DNA from: Paenibacillus albicereus
GTDB taxonomy: Bacteria; Bacillota; Bacilli; Paenibacillales; Paenibacillaceae
DNA length: 64,000 bases
Assembly: GCF_012676905.1 (NCBI RefSeq)
Contig: NZ_CP051428.1
Span: forward strand, 2,194,001-2,258,000
Direction of reading: 5' to 3'
A program made the translations under genes and the position numbers. Positions 1 through 10,333 of the stretch are shown here, in pieces. The notes below the pieces were generated by a model that was not told the origin of the DNA, made no database searches, and saw nothing but the letters and a program-made list of their open reading frames with translations. How positions within the stretch are numbered: the stretch's first letter is position 1; every line of letters starts with the position of its first letter.

Positions 1-4
1 TGGA

Positions 5-30
5 CCGTCTCCCGTATAACGGGGAGACGG
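5..30. other. Perfect 9-bp inverted repeat
   Basis: CCGTCTCCC (5-13) is followed, after an 8-base loop, by its exact complement (22-30). No T-run follows, so it is a hairpin rather than a clear intrinsic terminator. It may belong to the 3' end of a gene left of the window. Nothing more can be said from the sequence. Confidence 0.4.
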
Positions 31-139
31 CAGGCATGCTTTCTCTCCAGCATCTTAATCTCGACGGAGAGATAGAATCAGAGCCGCCGTCTCGACTCTC
101 ATGGCATAAATACTAGCTCGAAAAAGGTCAGCCGAACAT

Positions 140-795
140 ACAGTTGCGCGGAAAAACCGAGTAACTCTAGAGTGAGGACGTCAGAGTGAGGGGAGTTGCG
201 CGGAAAAACCGAGTAACTCTGGTGTGTGGGCGTGAGAAAGAGGGAGTTGCGCGGAAAAACCGAGTACTCTGGTGGAAGGACGTGAGAGAGCGGGAATTGG
301 GCGGAAAAACCGAGTAACCTGGTGTGTGGCGTGAGAGAAAGGAAGCTGCGCGGAAAAACCGAGTAACTCTGGTGTGTGGGCGTCAGAGTGAAGGGAGTTG
401 CGCGGAAAAACCGAGTATCTCTAGTGTGTGGGCGTCAGAGTGAGGGGAGTTAGGCGGAAAAACCGAGTAACTCTGGTGTGTGGGCGTGAGAAAGAGGGAG
501 TTGCGCGGAAAAACCGAGTAACTCTGGTGGGAGGACAGTGAGAGAGCGGGAATTGGGCGGAAAAACCGAGTAACTCTGGGTGTGGGCGTGAGAGAAAGGA
601 AGCTGCGCGGAAAAACCGAGTAACTCTGGTGCGCGGACGTCAGAGTGAGAGGAAATGCACGGAAAAACCGAGTAACTCTGGTGTGTGGGCGTGAGAGAGA
701 GGGAGTTGCGCGGAAAAACCGAGTAACTCTAGTGTGTGGGCGTCACAGTGAGGAATTGCAACGATAGCCCGAGTAACTCTAGTGCGCGGACGTGA
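140..795. repeat. Tandem repeat, about 51-bp unit, 13 recognisable copies
   Basis: The core CGGAAAAACCGAGTA recurs starting at 149, 201, 252, 302, 351, 402, 454, 505, 558, 608, 660 and 711, with a decayed copy at 761. The step is 49-53 bp. Each core is usually flanked by GAGTT on the left and AACTC on the right, so each unit can fold into a small nested hairpin (GAGTT/AACTC outside, CGG/CCG inside). The segments between cores resemble one another and fall into five classes that recur in the same order, giving a higher-order period of about 255 bp. There is no open frame with a ribosome site, so the array is non-coding. Function is unknown. Confidence 0.9.
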
Positions 796-871
796 GAGCG
801 AGGAGTGGCGTAGTATGGGGAGTCAGAGCGAGGGAGTTGCGGGGCCAGAAGAAAGCATGGACGTTCCTAAC

Positions 872-918
872 AAAAAGAGACGGGTTTACGCCTAGGGAGC
901 GTAGACCCGTCTCTTTTC
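872..918. terminator. Bidirectional intrinsic terminator
   Basis: A 19-bp inverted repeat with one mismatch (873-891 and 899-917) starts with an A-run and ends with TTTT, around a 7-base loop. It would terminate transcription in either direction. No recognisable gene ends beside it, so it may isolate the repeat array on its left from the repeat region on its right. Confidence 0.75.
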
Positions 919-1090
919 AATTGGGTTGATAACTGCTCTGCAAGCCTTCGGCTCCTTAGCCCGACTGCAAAAAGCTTTGTTCACCGAAGCGGCCCGCGAA
1001 GAGGTCCATCTTGCTGGCACCGCATCTGCCGCGAAGCGCAGCAACTGGATGGAACCCGAAGCGAAGCGGGGCGGGGAACTCGTGGAGAAG

Positions 1091-1177
1091 CGTCAGCGGT
1101 TCCCTTGGAGGCCGGATTCCACCCCTGTCGGGGATTGGCATCAAAGGAATCTGGACTCCAGGGAGATCGGAACGAGT
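1091..1177. other. Long imperfect hairpin in non-coding DNA
   Basis: Segments around 1099-1120 and 1146-1172 are complementary with small bulges: GGTTCC, GGAG, CC and GATTCC pair with GGAATC, TGG, CTCC and GGAAC in order. The loop holds a second small hairpin (CCCC/GGGG near 1122-1132). No start codon with a ribosome site uses this stretch. It could be a small structured RNA or a decayed repeat; no family is recognised. Confidence 0.35.
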
Positions 1178-1183
1178 CACCGC

Positions 1184-1400
1184 CACGCGAAGAACTGCGG
1201 GTCCAGCCTTTCATTTGCAGCTCCTCGCCACGCGAAGAACTGCGGTCCAGCCTTTCGGTTGCAGCTCCTCGCCACGCGAAGAACTGCGGTCCAGCCTTTC
1301 GGTTGCAGCTTCTCGCCACGTGAAGAACTAAGGGTCCAGCCTTTCGGTTGCAGCTTCTCGCCACGCGAAGCCATGCGGTTGCAGCCCCCGCCGTGCCGAT
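1184..1400. repeat. Second tandem repeat, 44-45-bp unit, four copies plus a partial
   Basis: Units starting CACGCGAAG (one copy CACGTGAAG) begin at 1184, 1229, 1273, 1317 and 1362; the last is truncated. Each contains GTCCAGCCTTTC and GTTGCAGCT. The step alternates between 44 and 45 bp, so no single reading frame is kept from unit to unit, and the long frames that cross it are chance openings in G+C-rich DNA. The sequence is unrelated to the array at 140-795. The remaining bases up to the oxidoreductase stop at 1458 hold nothing recognisable. Confidence 0.85.
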
Positions 1401-1457
1401 CGGTTCCGTACCGACGACGCCAACGCGGTCACGATTCGGCTCCGGCTAGCAGCCCCG

Positions 1458-2573
1458 TCAGCCTTGCTCCTCGGCCGGGCCGCCGGCGAAGTCCGGCACG
1501 GAGACGCTTACCTCGGCACGCTGCTCGGCCGAGCGGAGCACGCCGTCGATGATCGCCTGCTGGATGAGGATCTGCTCGCCGGGAATCGGCGCTCCGCGTC
1601 CTTCCCGGATCGCGTCGACGAAGTCGCGGACCTTTTCGCGGAACAGGTCGATCGCATGCTCGACGAGCGGCACCTGCGTCATCGTCTGGCCGCCCATGAA
1701 GTCATGGAACATCTGAATGCTGCCGACCTTGCCGTCCCAGACGCCGGACCAGTTGCCCTGGCCGAACGGCGTGATCTTGAGTCCCGCATCCGTGCCGAGG
1801 AAGTTGGTCGTGCCGAGCGAGTCGAGGTGCATCGCCCAGCTGATCTTGAAATGCAGCGTCAAATCGCCCTCGAAGCGGATGAGCGCCGTGCCGAAGTCCT
1901 CGACGTCGAAGCGGTCCGCCTCCGGATGATAGATCGGGTTGCGGCCGAAATGGTTGAACGTGCTTGCCGAAACGGTCAGCGGCTTCGGATAGTCGAGGGC
2001 ATTCAGCGCCAGGTCGAGCGAATAGCAGCCGATGTCCGCCATCGCGCCGGCGCCGGCCAGCTCTTTGCGGATGAACGTGCCGCCCGGCATGCCGCGGCGG
2101 CGTCCTCCGCCGGTCTCGACGTAATACACCTTGCCGAGCTTGCCGGAACGGACGATGTCCTGGATCAGCTTCATGTTGGGGTCGTAGCGCGGCTGAAAGC
2201 CGATCGTCAGCATGCGGCCGCTACGTCGCGAAGCCCGGACCATATCGAGGCCCTCGTCGAGAGTGACCGACATCGGCTTCTCCAGCAGCACATGCTTGCC
2301 CGCCTGCAGGGAGTCGACGGTCGGCTGGCGATGGGCCGAGTTCGGCGTGCAGATGCTGACGCCGTCGAGATCGAGCTGCAGCAGCTCGCGGTAATCGTCG
2401 TAAGCCAGCGTGCCGCTCAGGCCGTGGCGCTCGACGAATTCGGCGGCCTTGCCGGGAATGGCGTCGGCCACCGCTGCGATCTCCACGCCGGGAATGGTCT
2501 TGTAGGCGGCCGCATGCATGCCGGCGATGCCGCCGCTGCCGATGATGCCGACGCGGATGAGGTTCGTGTTCAT
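1458..2573 (-). CDS. Gfo/Idh/MocA family NAD(P)-dependent oxidoreductase
   Basis: The 371-residue product is probably a cytoplasmic sugar or cyclitol dehydrogenase. The N-terminus has the Rossmann motif GIIGSGGIAGMHA (about residues 9-21), and the family signature EKP is present in LLEKPMSVTLDEG near residue 96. A C-terminal GFO_IDH_MocA substrate domain follows. The length is typical of the family. Its ATG overlaps the end of the AraC-type regulator gene by four bases, so the two are translationally coupled, and it is the last gene of a three-gene minus-strand cassette. The substrate cannot be told from the sequence; neighbours suggest uptake-derived sugar metabolism, but no transporter is in view. 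Confidence 0.85.
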   Translation of the reverse strand: MNTNLIRVGIIGSGGIAGMHAAAYKTIPGVEIAAVADAIPGKAAEFVERHGLSGTLAYDDYRELLQLDLDGVSICTPNSAHRQPTVDSLQAGKHVLLEKPMSVTLDEGLDMVRASRRSGRMLTIGFQPRYDPNMKLIQDIVRSGKLGKVYYVETGGGRRRGMPGGTFIRKELAGAGAMADIGCYSLDLALNALDYPKPLTVSASTFNHFGRNPIYHPEADRFDVEDFGTALIRFEGDLTLHFKISWAMHLDSLGTTNFLGTDAGLKITPFGQGNWSGVWDGKVGSIQMFHDFMGGQTMTQVPLVEHAIDLFREKVRDFVDAIREGRGAPIPGEQILIQQAIIDGVLRSAEQRAEVSVSVPDFAGGPAEEQG

Positions 2574-3541
2574 GTCGAAATCTTCGCCTCCTCATGGAAA
2601 TGCCGCCAGCCGGGATGGCTGCGGGAATGCTCGCGGTAGCGGCTCGGCGTCATGCCGAAGCGGCGGCGGAACACGTAATGCAGGTAATTGCCGCTTTGAA
2701 ATCCGGTGTCGGCCGCGATTCGCTCGATCGAAACGCTCTCCTCGGCAAGCGAAGCGCAGACCCGCTCCAGCCGGCAGCGCTCGACGTACTCGCTGAACGA
2801 GGTGCCGCCCTGCTCCTTCATGATGCGCTGCAGCTGGCGGCTGCTGACATGGATGCGCTCGGCGACTTCCTTGAGCGTGATCGGGCGCGCGTAGTTGTCG
2901 CGGATGAACTGCGTCACCCGCTGATAGCGGTAGCTGGCCATGTCCCGTTCGGGCTGCCGCACGGCGGGCTGGCTGTCGAGCGCGGCGCGGGAAGCGCGGA
3001 GCAGGATCTGGATGACGGCCTGCTTGATCGTCGTCGCCCAGCCCGGAGCGCCTTCGGCGACGGCCTGGTAGGCCGCGAGGAACCAGGGCATCGCCTTGCA
3101 GCGATCCGCCATCGGCGCCGCTCCGAGCCGGTCGAGCGCCTCGACGCAGTTGCGGGCTTCCTCCGCCTCCCAAGGCTCCTCGCCCTCGGGCGCGGAGCTC
3201 TCCGCCGGCAGGATGTCGATATGCAGGCACAGCTCCTGCATGCCGCCGCCGGGCCCGGCGAGCTGCTGATGGGCGACTCCCGGACCAGTCAGGTAGAACA
3301 TGCCTTCGGCGAAGCCATGCTCGCCGTCCTCCAGCGCCAGCACACCGCTGCCGCCGGCGATGAAATGGAACTCGTACTCGGAGTGCTTGTGGAAGCGGAT
3401 GAGATGATGATCCGGAAACGATGCGAGATGGAAATGAAGCACGCGCAGCCGGTACCCGCCCCAGCGGAAGCTCAGCTCCAGCCGGTCGAGGCTGTCCTGC
3501 TTTTCCAGCATGACGGCATACGGCTTGGCCAGCGTCCTCAT
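2570..3541 (-). CDS. AraC family transcriptional regulator with N-terminal cupin-like domain
   Basis: The 323-residue product has an N-terminal half resembling the cupin sugar-binding domain of AraC regulators (HKHSEYEFHFIAGGSG near residues 51-66). The C-terminal double helix-turn-helix runs from about residue 208 to 310, with ITLKEVAERIHVSSRQLQRI for the first helix pair and SIERIAADTGFQSGNYLHYVF for the second. Start and stop overlap both flanking oxidoreductase genes by four bases (ATGA junctions), so all three are one transcript. By family analogy it senses a sugar or derivative and activates its own operon; effector unknown. Confidence 0.85.
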   Translation of the reverse strand: MRTLAKPYAVMLEKQDSLDRLELSFRWGGYRLRVLHFHLASFPDHHLIRFHKHSEYEFHFIAGGSGVLALEDGEHGFAEGMFYLTGPGVAHQQLAGPGGGMQELCLHIDILPAESSAPEGEEPWEAEEARNCVEALDRLGAAPMADRCKAMPWFLAAYQAVAEGAPGWATTIKQAVIQILLRASRAALDSQPAVRQPERDMASYRYQRVTQFIRDNYARPITLKEVAERIHVSSRQLQRIMKEQGGTSFSEYVERCRLERVCASLAEESVSIERIAADTGFQSGNYLHYVFRRRFGMTPSRYREHSRSHPGWRHFHEEAKIST

Positions 3542-4542
3542 CTCAGGGCGGGCAGCTCGGCGATCGCGACGCGGCGTCCTTCGGCCGCCGAACGGTTCGC
3601 TGCGTCCATGAGCCGCGTCAAATCAGCGGCCAGCGCGATATTCTCCTCGGCTTCCGTGCCGTTCTGGATATGCGCGACCCACTGGCTGAACGCGTTCGGC
3701 AGGCGCTCCGGCAGCGGAAGCTCGCTCCAGCCGTCGCCTTCGAGCTTCGTGCTGCGGACGAGCAGCCGCTCGTCCGGCGTGCCGAACAGGAGCGAGCCTT
3801 CCGTCCCGAACAGCTCGATCTGGAACGGCGAATGGCGGCTCGCGAAGCCGGCTTCGACGACGCCGACCGCGCCGTCCGGCCAGGCCAGCAGGGCGACCGC
3901 GTTGTCCTCGACCCGGCGGCCGGTCACATGACCGTAGACGGCCGAGACGCTCTCGGGCATCGAGCCTGCGAACAGGCGGGTCAGATACATCGGATGGCAG
4001 CCGAGGTCGATCAGCGCGCCTCCGGCAGTCTCCTCCGGCGCATAAAAATGCTCCGGCAGCCAGTTCGCGAGCGAGCCGTCATGGGCGAGCCGCACCCGGA
4101 TCTCGGTGAGACGGCCGAGCAGGCCGCGTTGGAGCGCGTCGCGGATCGCCGCCGTCGAAGGTTCGTTCAGACGGGGCAGCGAGACGGTCAGCTTCACGCC
4201 CGCCTTGCGCACGGCGGCGAGGATCTCGTTCAGCTCCGCCGTCGTCGGCGCGACGACTTTTTCGGTGAAGATATGCTTGCCGGCCTCGGCGGCTTTGACC
4301 ATGATGTCGCGGTGCATCGTCGTCGGCGCGTCGACGATGACGCCGTCGATGTCGGAAGAGGCAAGCAGCGCGTCGAGGTCGGCTTGGAAAGGCACGCCGA
4401 GCTTAGCCGCGGCTTCTTCTCCTCGGGATGGAATTTCGTCCCACACGGCAACGATCTCCGTATCGGGATGCTCCTGGGCGTAGCCGGTATATTCCCAGGC
4501 ATGCACATGCCAGTAGCTGAGCTTGGCTAGACGGATTTTCAT
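3538..4542 (-). CDS. Gfo/Idh/MocA family oxidoreductase, divergent
   Basis: This 334-residue product heads the cassette. The overall fold and length fit the family, but two usual marks are altered. The N-terminal glycine motif is replaced by KLSYWHVHAWEYTGYA, and the EKP motif reads EKV (HIFTEKVVAPT, near residue 96). The downstream DLGCHPMYLTRLF segment around residue 170 fits the catalytic region. A purine-rich GGAGAGGAGA lies about 12 bases before the ATG. It may act in sequence with the oxidoreductase at 1458-2573, or on the same substrate class. The altered NAD motif makes cofactor binding worth checking. Confidence 0.8.
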   Translation of the reverse strand: MKIRLAKLSYWHVHAWEYTGYAQEHPDTEIVAVWDEIPSRGEEAAAKLGVPFQADLDALLASSDIDGVIVDAPTTMHRDIMVKAAEAGKHIFTEKVVAPTTAELNEILAAVRKAGVKLTVSLPRLNEPSTAAIRDALQRGLLGRLTEIRVRLAHDGSLANWLPEHFYAPEETAGGALIDLGCHPMYLTRLFAGSMPESVSAVYGHVTGRRVEDNAVALLAWPDGAVGVVEAGFASRHSPFQIELFGTEGSLLFGTPDERLLVRSTKLEGDGWSELPLPERLPNAFSQWVAHIQNGTEAEENIALAADLTRLMDAANRSAAEGRRVAIAELPALR

Positions 4543-4676
4543 CGGGTTTCACGTTCTCCTCTCCAGATGGGCAAGACTATGAGAATACGACATGAATCCA
4601 AGTTATCATAGTAGAAACCGTCTTCATAGTGCGCGAATCGGACATTGAAGCTTCGATATCGCGCCAGTCGGTCAAG

Positions 4677-4705
4677 TTGCAAACAGATGTCCGCTGCGGC
4701 ACAAT
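4677..4705 (+). promoter_or_regulatory. Candidate sigma-A promoter of yidD
   Basis: TTGCAA (4677-4682) and CACAAT (4700-4705) are separated by 17 bases, in the region shared with the divergent oxidoreductase cassette. The -10 is imperfect. Confidence 0.4.
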
Positions 4706-4747
4706 AGATAGGAAGAGAAGACACGCAAGGGGAGGGGGAGAAGCAGA

Positions 4748-4963
4748 GTGGGGATGAAGCGCGTCGTTCAGGCGCCGGTCCATGTCTATCGCAAGGTCAT
4801 CTCGCCGCTCAAGCCGCCGACCTGCCGCTTTTATCCGACCTGCTCGGCCTACGCGCTGGAGGCGATCGAGAAGCATGGCGCGGGCAAGGGCTCCTGGCTG
4901 GCGGCGAGGCGCATCCTGCGCTGCCATCCGTTCCACCCGGGAGGCTTCGATCCGGTGCCGTAG
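4748..4963 (+). CDS. yidD: Membrane protein insertion efficiency factor YidD
   Basis: This 71-residue protein shows the YidD pattern: a basic start, then [21 protein letters not shown] and [18 protein letters not shown], with the conserved cysteines and the HPGG(F/Y)DPVP tail. YidD sits at the membrane face and assists YidC-dependent insertion. A GTG at 4748 is used here; an ATG two codons later (4754) is also possible. The upstream GGGGAGGGGGAG serves as ribosome site. It stands alone between a divergent cassette and the metG leader. Confidence 0.9.
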   Translation: MGMKRVVQAPVHVYRKVISPLKPPTCRFYPTCSAYALEAIEKHGAGKGSWLAARRILRCHPFHPGGFDPVP

Positions 4964-4968
4964 CTTCC

Positions 4969-4998
4969 TTGACAGGCCTGCGCGCCATTCGGTATCAT
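4969..4998 (+). promoter_or_regulatory. Sigma-A promoter of the metG leader
   Basis: TTGACA (4969-4974), an 18-base spacer and TATCAT (4993-4998) lie just after the yidD stop and just before the T-box leader. A start site near 5005 is implied. Confidence 0.65.
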
Positions 4999-5004
4999 TA
5001 CCGT

Positions 5005-7359
<2,355 letters not shown>

Positions 7360-7416
7360 GACCGGAAGCAAGGCACGGCTTTCATTCGCATCACCGAAAG
7401 GGGAATCGTCCGAGCC

Positions 7417-8127
7417 ATGTCCAGCATCAATATCGGCCTGGCGTTCATCGGCGGGATCGCTTCGTTCATCTCGCCGTGCTGCCTGCCACTCTATCCTTCC
7501 TATCTATCCTATATTACGGGCATCTCGGTCGCCGATCTGAAAAGCGAAAAGCCGGGAGCGGAAGTACGGCGGCGGACGATGAGCCACACGCTGTTCTTCA
7601 TCCTCGGCTTCTCGGTCGTCTACTACACGCTCGGCTACAGCACGAACAAGTTCGCGGAGCTGTTCTCCGACTATCAGGATCTGATCCGCATGCTGTCGGC
7701 GATCCTCATCATGCTGATGGGACTGTTCCTGCTCGGCTTGTTCCAGCCGCGGGCACTCATGCGCGATTTCAAGCTGCCGGTCAAGCGCGGTTCGGGGTAT
7801 TTCGGCTCGTTCATCTTCGGCATCGGCTTCTCGGCGGGGTGGTCGCCGTGCATCGGTCCGATCCTGGCGGGCATCCTGGCGCTCGCCGCGTCCGATCCCG
7901 GCACCTGGTTCAGCCTGACGACCGCTTATGCGCTCGGGTTCGCCATTCCGTTTTTCCTGCTGGCGTTCTTCATCGGCTCCGCGCGCTGGATCCTCAAGTA
8001 TTCCTCTCTGATGATGAAGATCGGCGGAGGCCTGATGCTGGTCATGGGGGTGCTGCTGTTCACCGACCGCATGTACGTCATTACGGTCTATCTCAACAGC
8101 ATCACGCCGGACTGGCTCAAGTTCTAG
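7417..8127 (+). CDS. ccdA: Cytochrome c biogenesis / thiol-disulfide transporter CcdA
   Basis: This 236-residue membrane protein has six predicted hydrophobic segments. It carries the two conserved cysteine regions of the CcdA/DsbD family, SPCCLPLYPSYLSY (about 19-32) and SAGWSPCIGPILAGIL (about 142-157). Known CcdA proteins carry reducing equivalents across the membrane for cytochrome c maturation and, in Bacillus, for spore cortex synthesis through a thioredoxin-like partner. No partner thioredoxin gene is adjacent. AAAGGGGAATC precedes the ATG. The gene converges on splB with 12 bases between. Confidence 0.92.
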   Translation: MSSINIGLAFIGGIASFISPCCLPLYPSYLSYITGISVADLKSEKPGAEVRRRTMSHTLFFILGFSVVYYTLGYSTNKFAELFSDYQDLIRMLSAILIMLMGLFLLGLFQPRALMRDFKLPVKRGSGYFGSFIFGIGFSAGWSPCIGPILAGILALAASDPGTWFSLTTAYALGFAIPFFLLAFFIGSARWILKYSSLMMKIGGGLMLVMGVLLFTDRMYVITVYLNSITPDWLKF

Positions 8128-8139
8128 CACAAGACTCCA

Positions 8140-9195
8140 TCAGGTGAAGTAATCGATCGTCGCCTGAGGGAAGCGGTCAAAGATGCGCTCCGAGATGAAC
8201 ATCCGGAGCGCATCGGCCTGTTCATCGGGATAGACGTACTTGCCTTGTCCCCAGCGGCCCCATTTGTACTTGCGCTTCTCGATGTCCATTTCAAGCTTCG
8301 TTTTCGGGTAGCGCTTTTCGATCGTGTTCTTCGCGGTTTTTGTGAACCGGTGCTGGATCAGCTCGAACGTCAGGTCGGGCAGGCCGGAGGGCAGCGCCTT
8401 GGCCAGATTGTCGAGCAGCTCGGCATAGCCCTCCTCCCAGCCGTCATGCCAGATGATCGGCGCGACGAGGAAGCCGATCGGGTATCCGGCGCGCGCGACC
8501 TTGCCGGCGGCCTCGATCCGCTGCTCGAAGCTCGAGGTCGCCGGCTCGAAGTTCTTGATGACATACCGGGCATTCACGCTGAAGCGGATCCTCGTATGGC
8601 CGTTGTGGCGCAGCCCCAGCAGCGAGTCGACATGATGGAACTTGGTGACGAAGCGCAGCCGTCCAAGCTCTTGATCCGCCATGAACTCGATCAGCTCGGC
8701 GAGCGAGCCGCTGATCGGCTCGAGACCGACCGGATCGGAGGTGCACGCCGCTTCGAAGCGGGTCACCTGCGGAGCCCGCTCCGCGATGTAGCCCCGCGCC
8801 GCATCCATGATCTCGTCCGTGTTCACGTAGACGCGCACGTAGGGCTTGGCGCCAAGCGTCGTCTGCAGGTAGCAATAATGGCAATGCGCCATGCAGCCGG
8901 TGGCGATCGGAATGGCATACTCGGCCGATGGCTTCGACGTGTCGAACTTCAGCGTCTTGCGCAACCCGACGACAAGGGTGCGCTTGGCGATCCGGTATTT
9001 CTCCAGCTCGGATTCGCCGGGCAGATCGGTGATGCGGTTGTGCGAGGTCGTCATGCGGACGGGCAATCCTTGCTTGACTGCCCACTCATGGATCCGCTTG
9101 CCTTTCGGATAGCTCAGCGCATCCGGCTCGAAGTAGACGAGCTCCGGAACGAACGATTCGAGCTTGGCGCGAGGTCTTTCCATCGTAGTGCTCAA
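8140..9195 (-). CDS. splB: Spore photoproduct lyase
   Basis: This radical-SAM enzyme directly reverses the 5-thyminyl-5,6-dihydrothymine spore photoproduct during germination. TTG at 9195 gives 351 residues and has GGAGG nine bases upstream; the open frame extends to 9351, but that part has no ribosome site and no family similarity. The radical-SAM cysteines are in CMAHCHYC (101, 105, 108), spaced C-x3-C-x2-C as in the family. The catalytic cysteine is C151 in FEAACTSDPVG. All four lie 10 residues later than in B. subtilis SplB (91, 95, 98, 141). No splA is beside it. Confidence 0.95.
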   Translation of the reverse strand: MSTTMERPRAKLESFVPELVYFEPDALSYPKGKRIHEWAVKQGLPVRMTTSHNRITDLPGESELEKYRIAKRTLVVGLRKTLKFDTSKPSAEYAIPIATGCMAHCHYCYLQTTLGAKPYVRVYVNTDEIMDAARGYIAERAPQVTRFEAACTSDPVGLEPISGSLAELIEFMADQELGRLRFVTKFHHVDSLLGLRHNGHTRIRFSVNARYVIKNFEPATSSFEQRIEAAGKVARAGYPIGFLVAPIIWHDGWEEGYAELLDNLAKALPSGLPDLTFELIQHRFTKTAKNTIEKRYPKTKLEMDIEKRKYKWGRWGQGKYVYPDEQADALRMFISERIFDRFPQATIDYFT

Positions 9196-9386
9196 GGGCG
9201 GCGGCCTCCTCGATCGGATATGGGGTTGAGCAGGGGAAATCAAGCTTAGTTTAGCCGCCTCGAGGCACGGGCAATCCGGTACATTCAGGAGGGAGCCAAG
9301 TTGCGGGGGCGAATCCTTACGTTGTATGATACTAAGGAGCAAGGCAGTCACCCTGCGCAGGTGTACGGCCGGTTAGGGGGGTTCGC

Positions 9387-9812
9387 ATGCCTACACCGAG
9401 CATGGAGGATTATTTGGAACGGATCTACAAGCTGATCGAGGAGAAGGGATACGCCCGCGTCTCCGACATCGCGGAGGGGCTGGAGGTCCATCCGTCGTCC
9501 GTCACCAAAATGATCCAGAAGCTGGACAAGGACCAATATCTCATCTATGAGAAATATCGGGGACTCGTATTGACCAGCAAAGGCAAAAAAATGGGCAAGC
9601 GCCTCGTCGAGCGGCATCACCTGCTCGAGGAGTTCCTGGAGCTGATCGGCGTGCAGGAGGAGAACATCTATCGCGACGTCGAAGGAATCGAGCATCATCT
9701 AAGCTGGGACTCGATCACCTGCATCGAGACGCTCGTCGAATATTTTTGCCGGGACCGTGCCCGGCTCGACTCGCTGCGCGCGCTGCGCGGCGAGCTCGAA
9801 GCGGAAAGCTGA
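9387..9812 (+). CDS. mntR: Manganese-responsive transcriptional regulator MntR
   Basis: This DtxR-family repressor senses Mn(II) and controls manganese uptake and efflux (141 residues). The winged-helix region covers about 1-70, followed by the dimer domain. All B. subtilis metal ligands are at the same positions: D8, E11, H77, E99, E102 and H103. A GGGGGG-rich site precedes the ATG. It lies divergent from splB and ends at a strong terminator. No manganese transporter gene is nearby. Confidence 0.95.
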   Translation: MPTPSMEDYLERIYKLIEEKGYARVSDIAEGLEVHPSSVTKMIQKLDKDQYLIYEKYRGLVLTSKGKKMGKRLVERHHLLEEFLELIGVQEENIYRDVEGIEHHLSWDSITCIETLVEYFCRDRARLDSLRALRGELEAES

Positions 9813-9911
9813 GCGCGGCAGGCGCTAAGGCCCTATGGAACGCCGCGTCAACTTTCGGAAGCGGCAAGAGCGGATGGAACGGCTGCGTGGAGGCCGTCTC
9901 CGCACCCTCAT

Positions 9912-9949
9912 CAAAAAAAGAAGCGCCCCAGGGGGCGCTTCTTTTTTTG
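9912..9949. terminator. Bidirectional terminator between mntR and the minus-strand genes
   Basis: A perfect G+C-rich stem (AAGCGCCCC / GGGGCGCTT with a short loop) is bracketed by an A-run and a T-run of seven, so it works on both strands. It separates the convergent mntR and the 9976-10308 gene. Confidence 0.92.
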
Positions 9950-9975
9950 ATCTTCGAGCTTCCGTATCAGTGATA

Positions 9976-10308
9976 TCAGTGATACTTGGGCATGCCGTCT
10001 TCGTCCTTGCCGCCTTCGATGACGCGGAACGGAGAAGCTTTGCGCGAGCGCGGCTTGGCCGTCGATGCCTGGCGAGGCCTTCCTGCGGAAGGAGCGGAAG
10101 CCGCTCGGCCGGGCTTCACGCGCGGGCGGGCGGCTCGGCCTGCCCGGCCCGCTGGGCTCATGCGGTACAGTCCGAAGATCAGCGCCAGCACGACGAGGGG
10201 CAGCAGGGCGGTGAAATTGCGGCTCAACACCATTTGAACGAGGCCGACGAGGGCCAAAAAGGCCAGCACGGCCATCCAGATCGTCGCTGTTCTACGCTTC
10301 ACGTTCAT
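9976..10308 (-). CDS. Hypothetical small membrane protein with basic tail
   Basis: This 110-residue protein has two hydrophobic segments (about 10-27 and 31-48) and then a tail rich in Arg, Pro, Ala and Lys (about 52-90). It ends in PFRVIEGGKDEDGMPKYH. AAGGCGGG lies directly before the ATG. It sits where B. subtilis has yqhP, but similarity cannot be judged here. It precedes no other minus gene before the terminator and follows yqhQ by 25 bases, so it is probably cotranscribed with it. Function not recognised. Confidence 0.7.
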   Translation of the reverse strand: MNVKRRTATIWMAVLAFLALVGLVQMVLSRNFTALLPLVVLALIFGLYRMSPAGRAGRAARPRVKPGRAASAPSAGRPRQASTAKPRSRKASPFRVIEGGKDEDGMPKYH

Positions 10309-10333
10309 CCCGCCTTTCGCAATTGGATGGGTA

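Noticed and set aside
140-795. CRISPR array
   Set aside because: Cores are spaced regularly, but the segments between them are similar to one another and recur in order rather than being unique, and no cas gene is present.
926-1552. Open frames of up to 208 codons on both strands over the 44-bp repeat
   Set aside because: They translate the repeat in several frames with frame changes every unit, lack ribosome sites and resemble no protein.
1464-2639. Long plus-strand frame opposite the oxidoreductase gene
   Set aside because: It is the antisense shadow of a recognised gene in G+C-rich DNA, as are the other long frames opposite or overlapping known genes.
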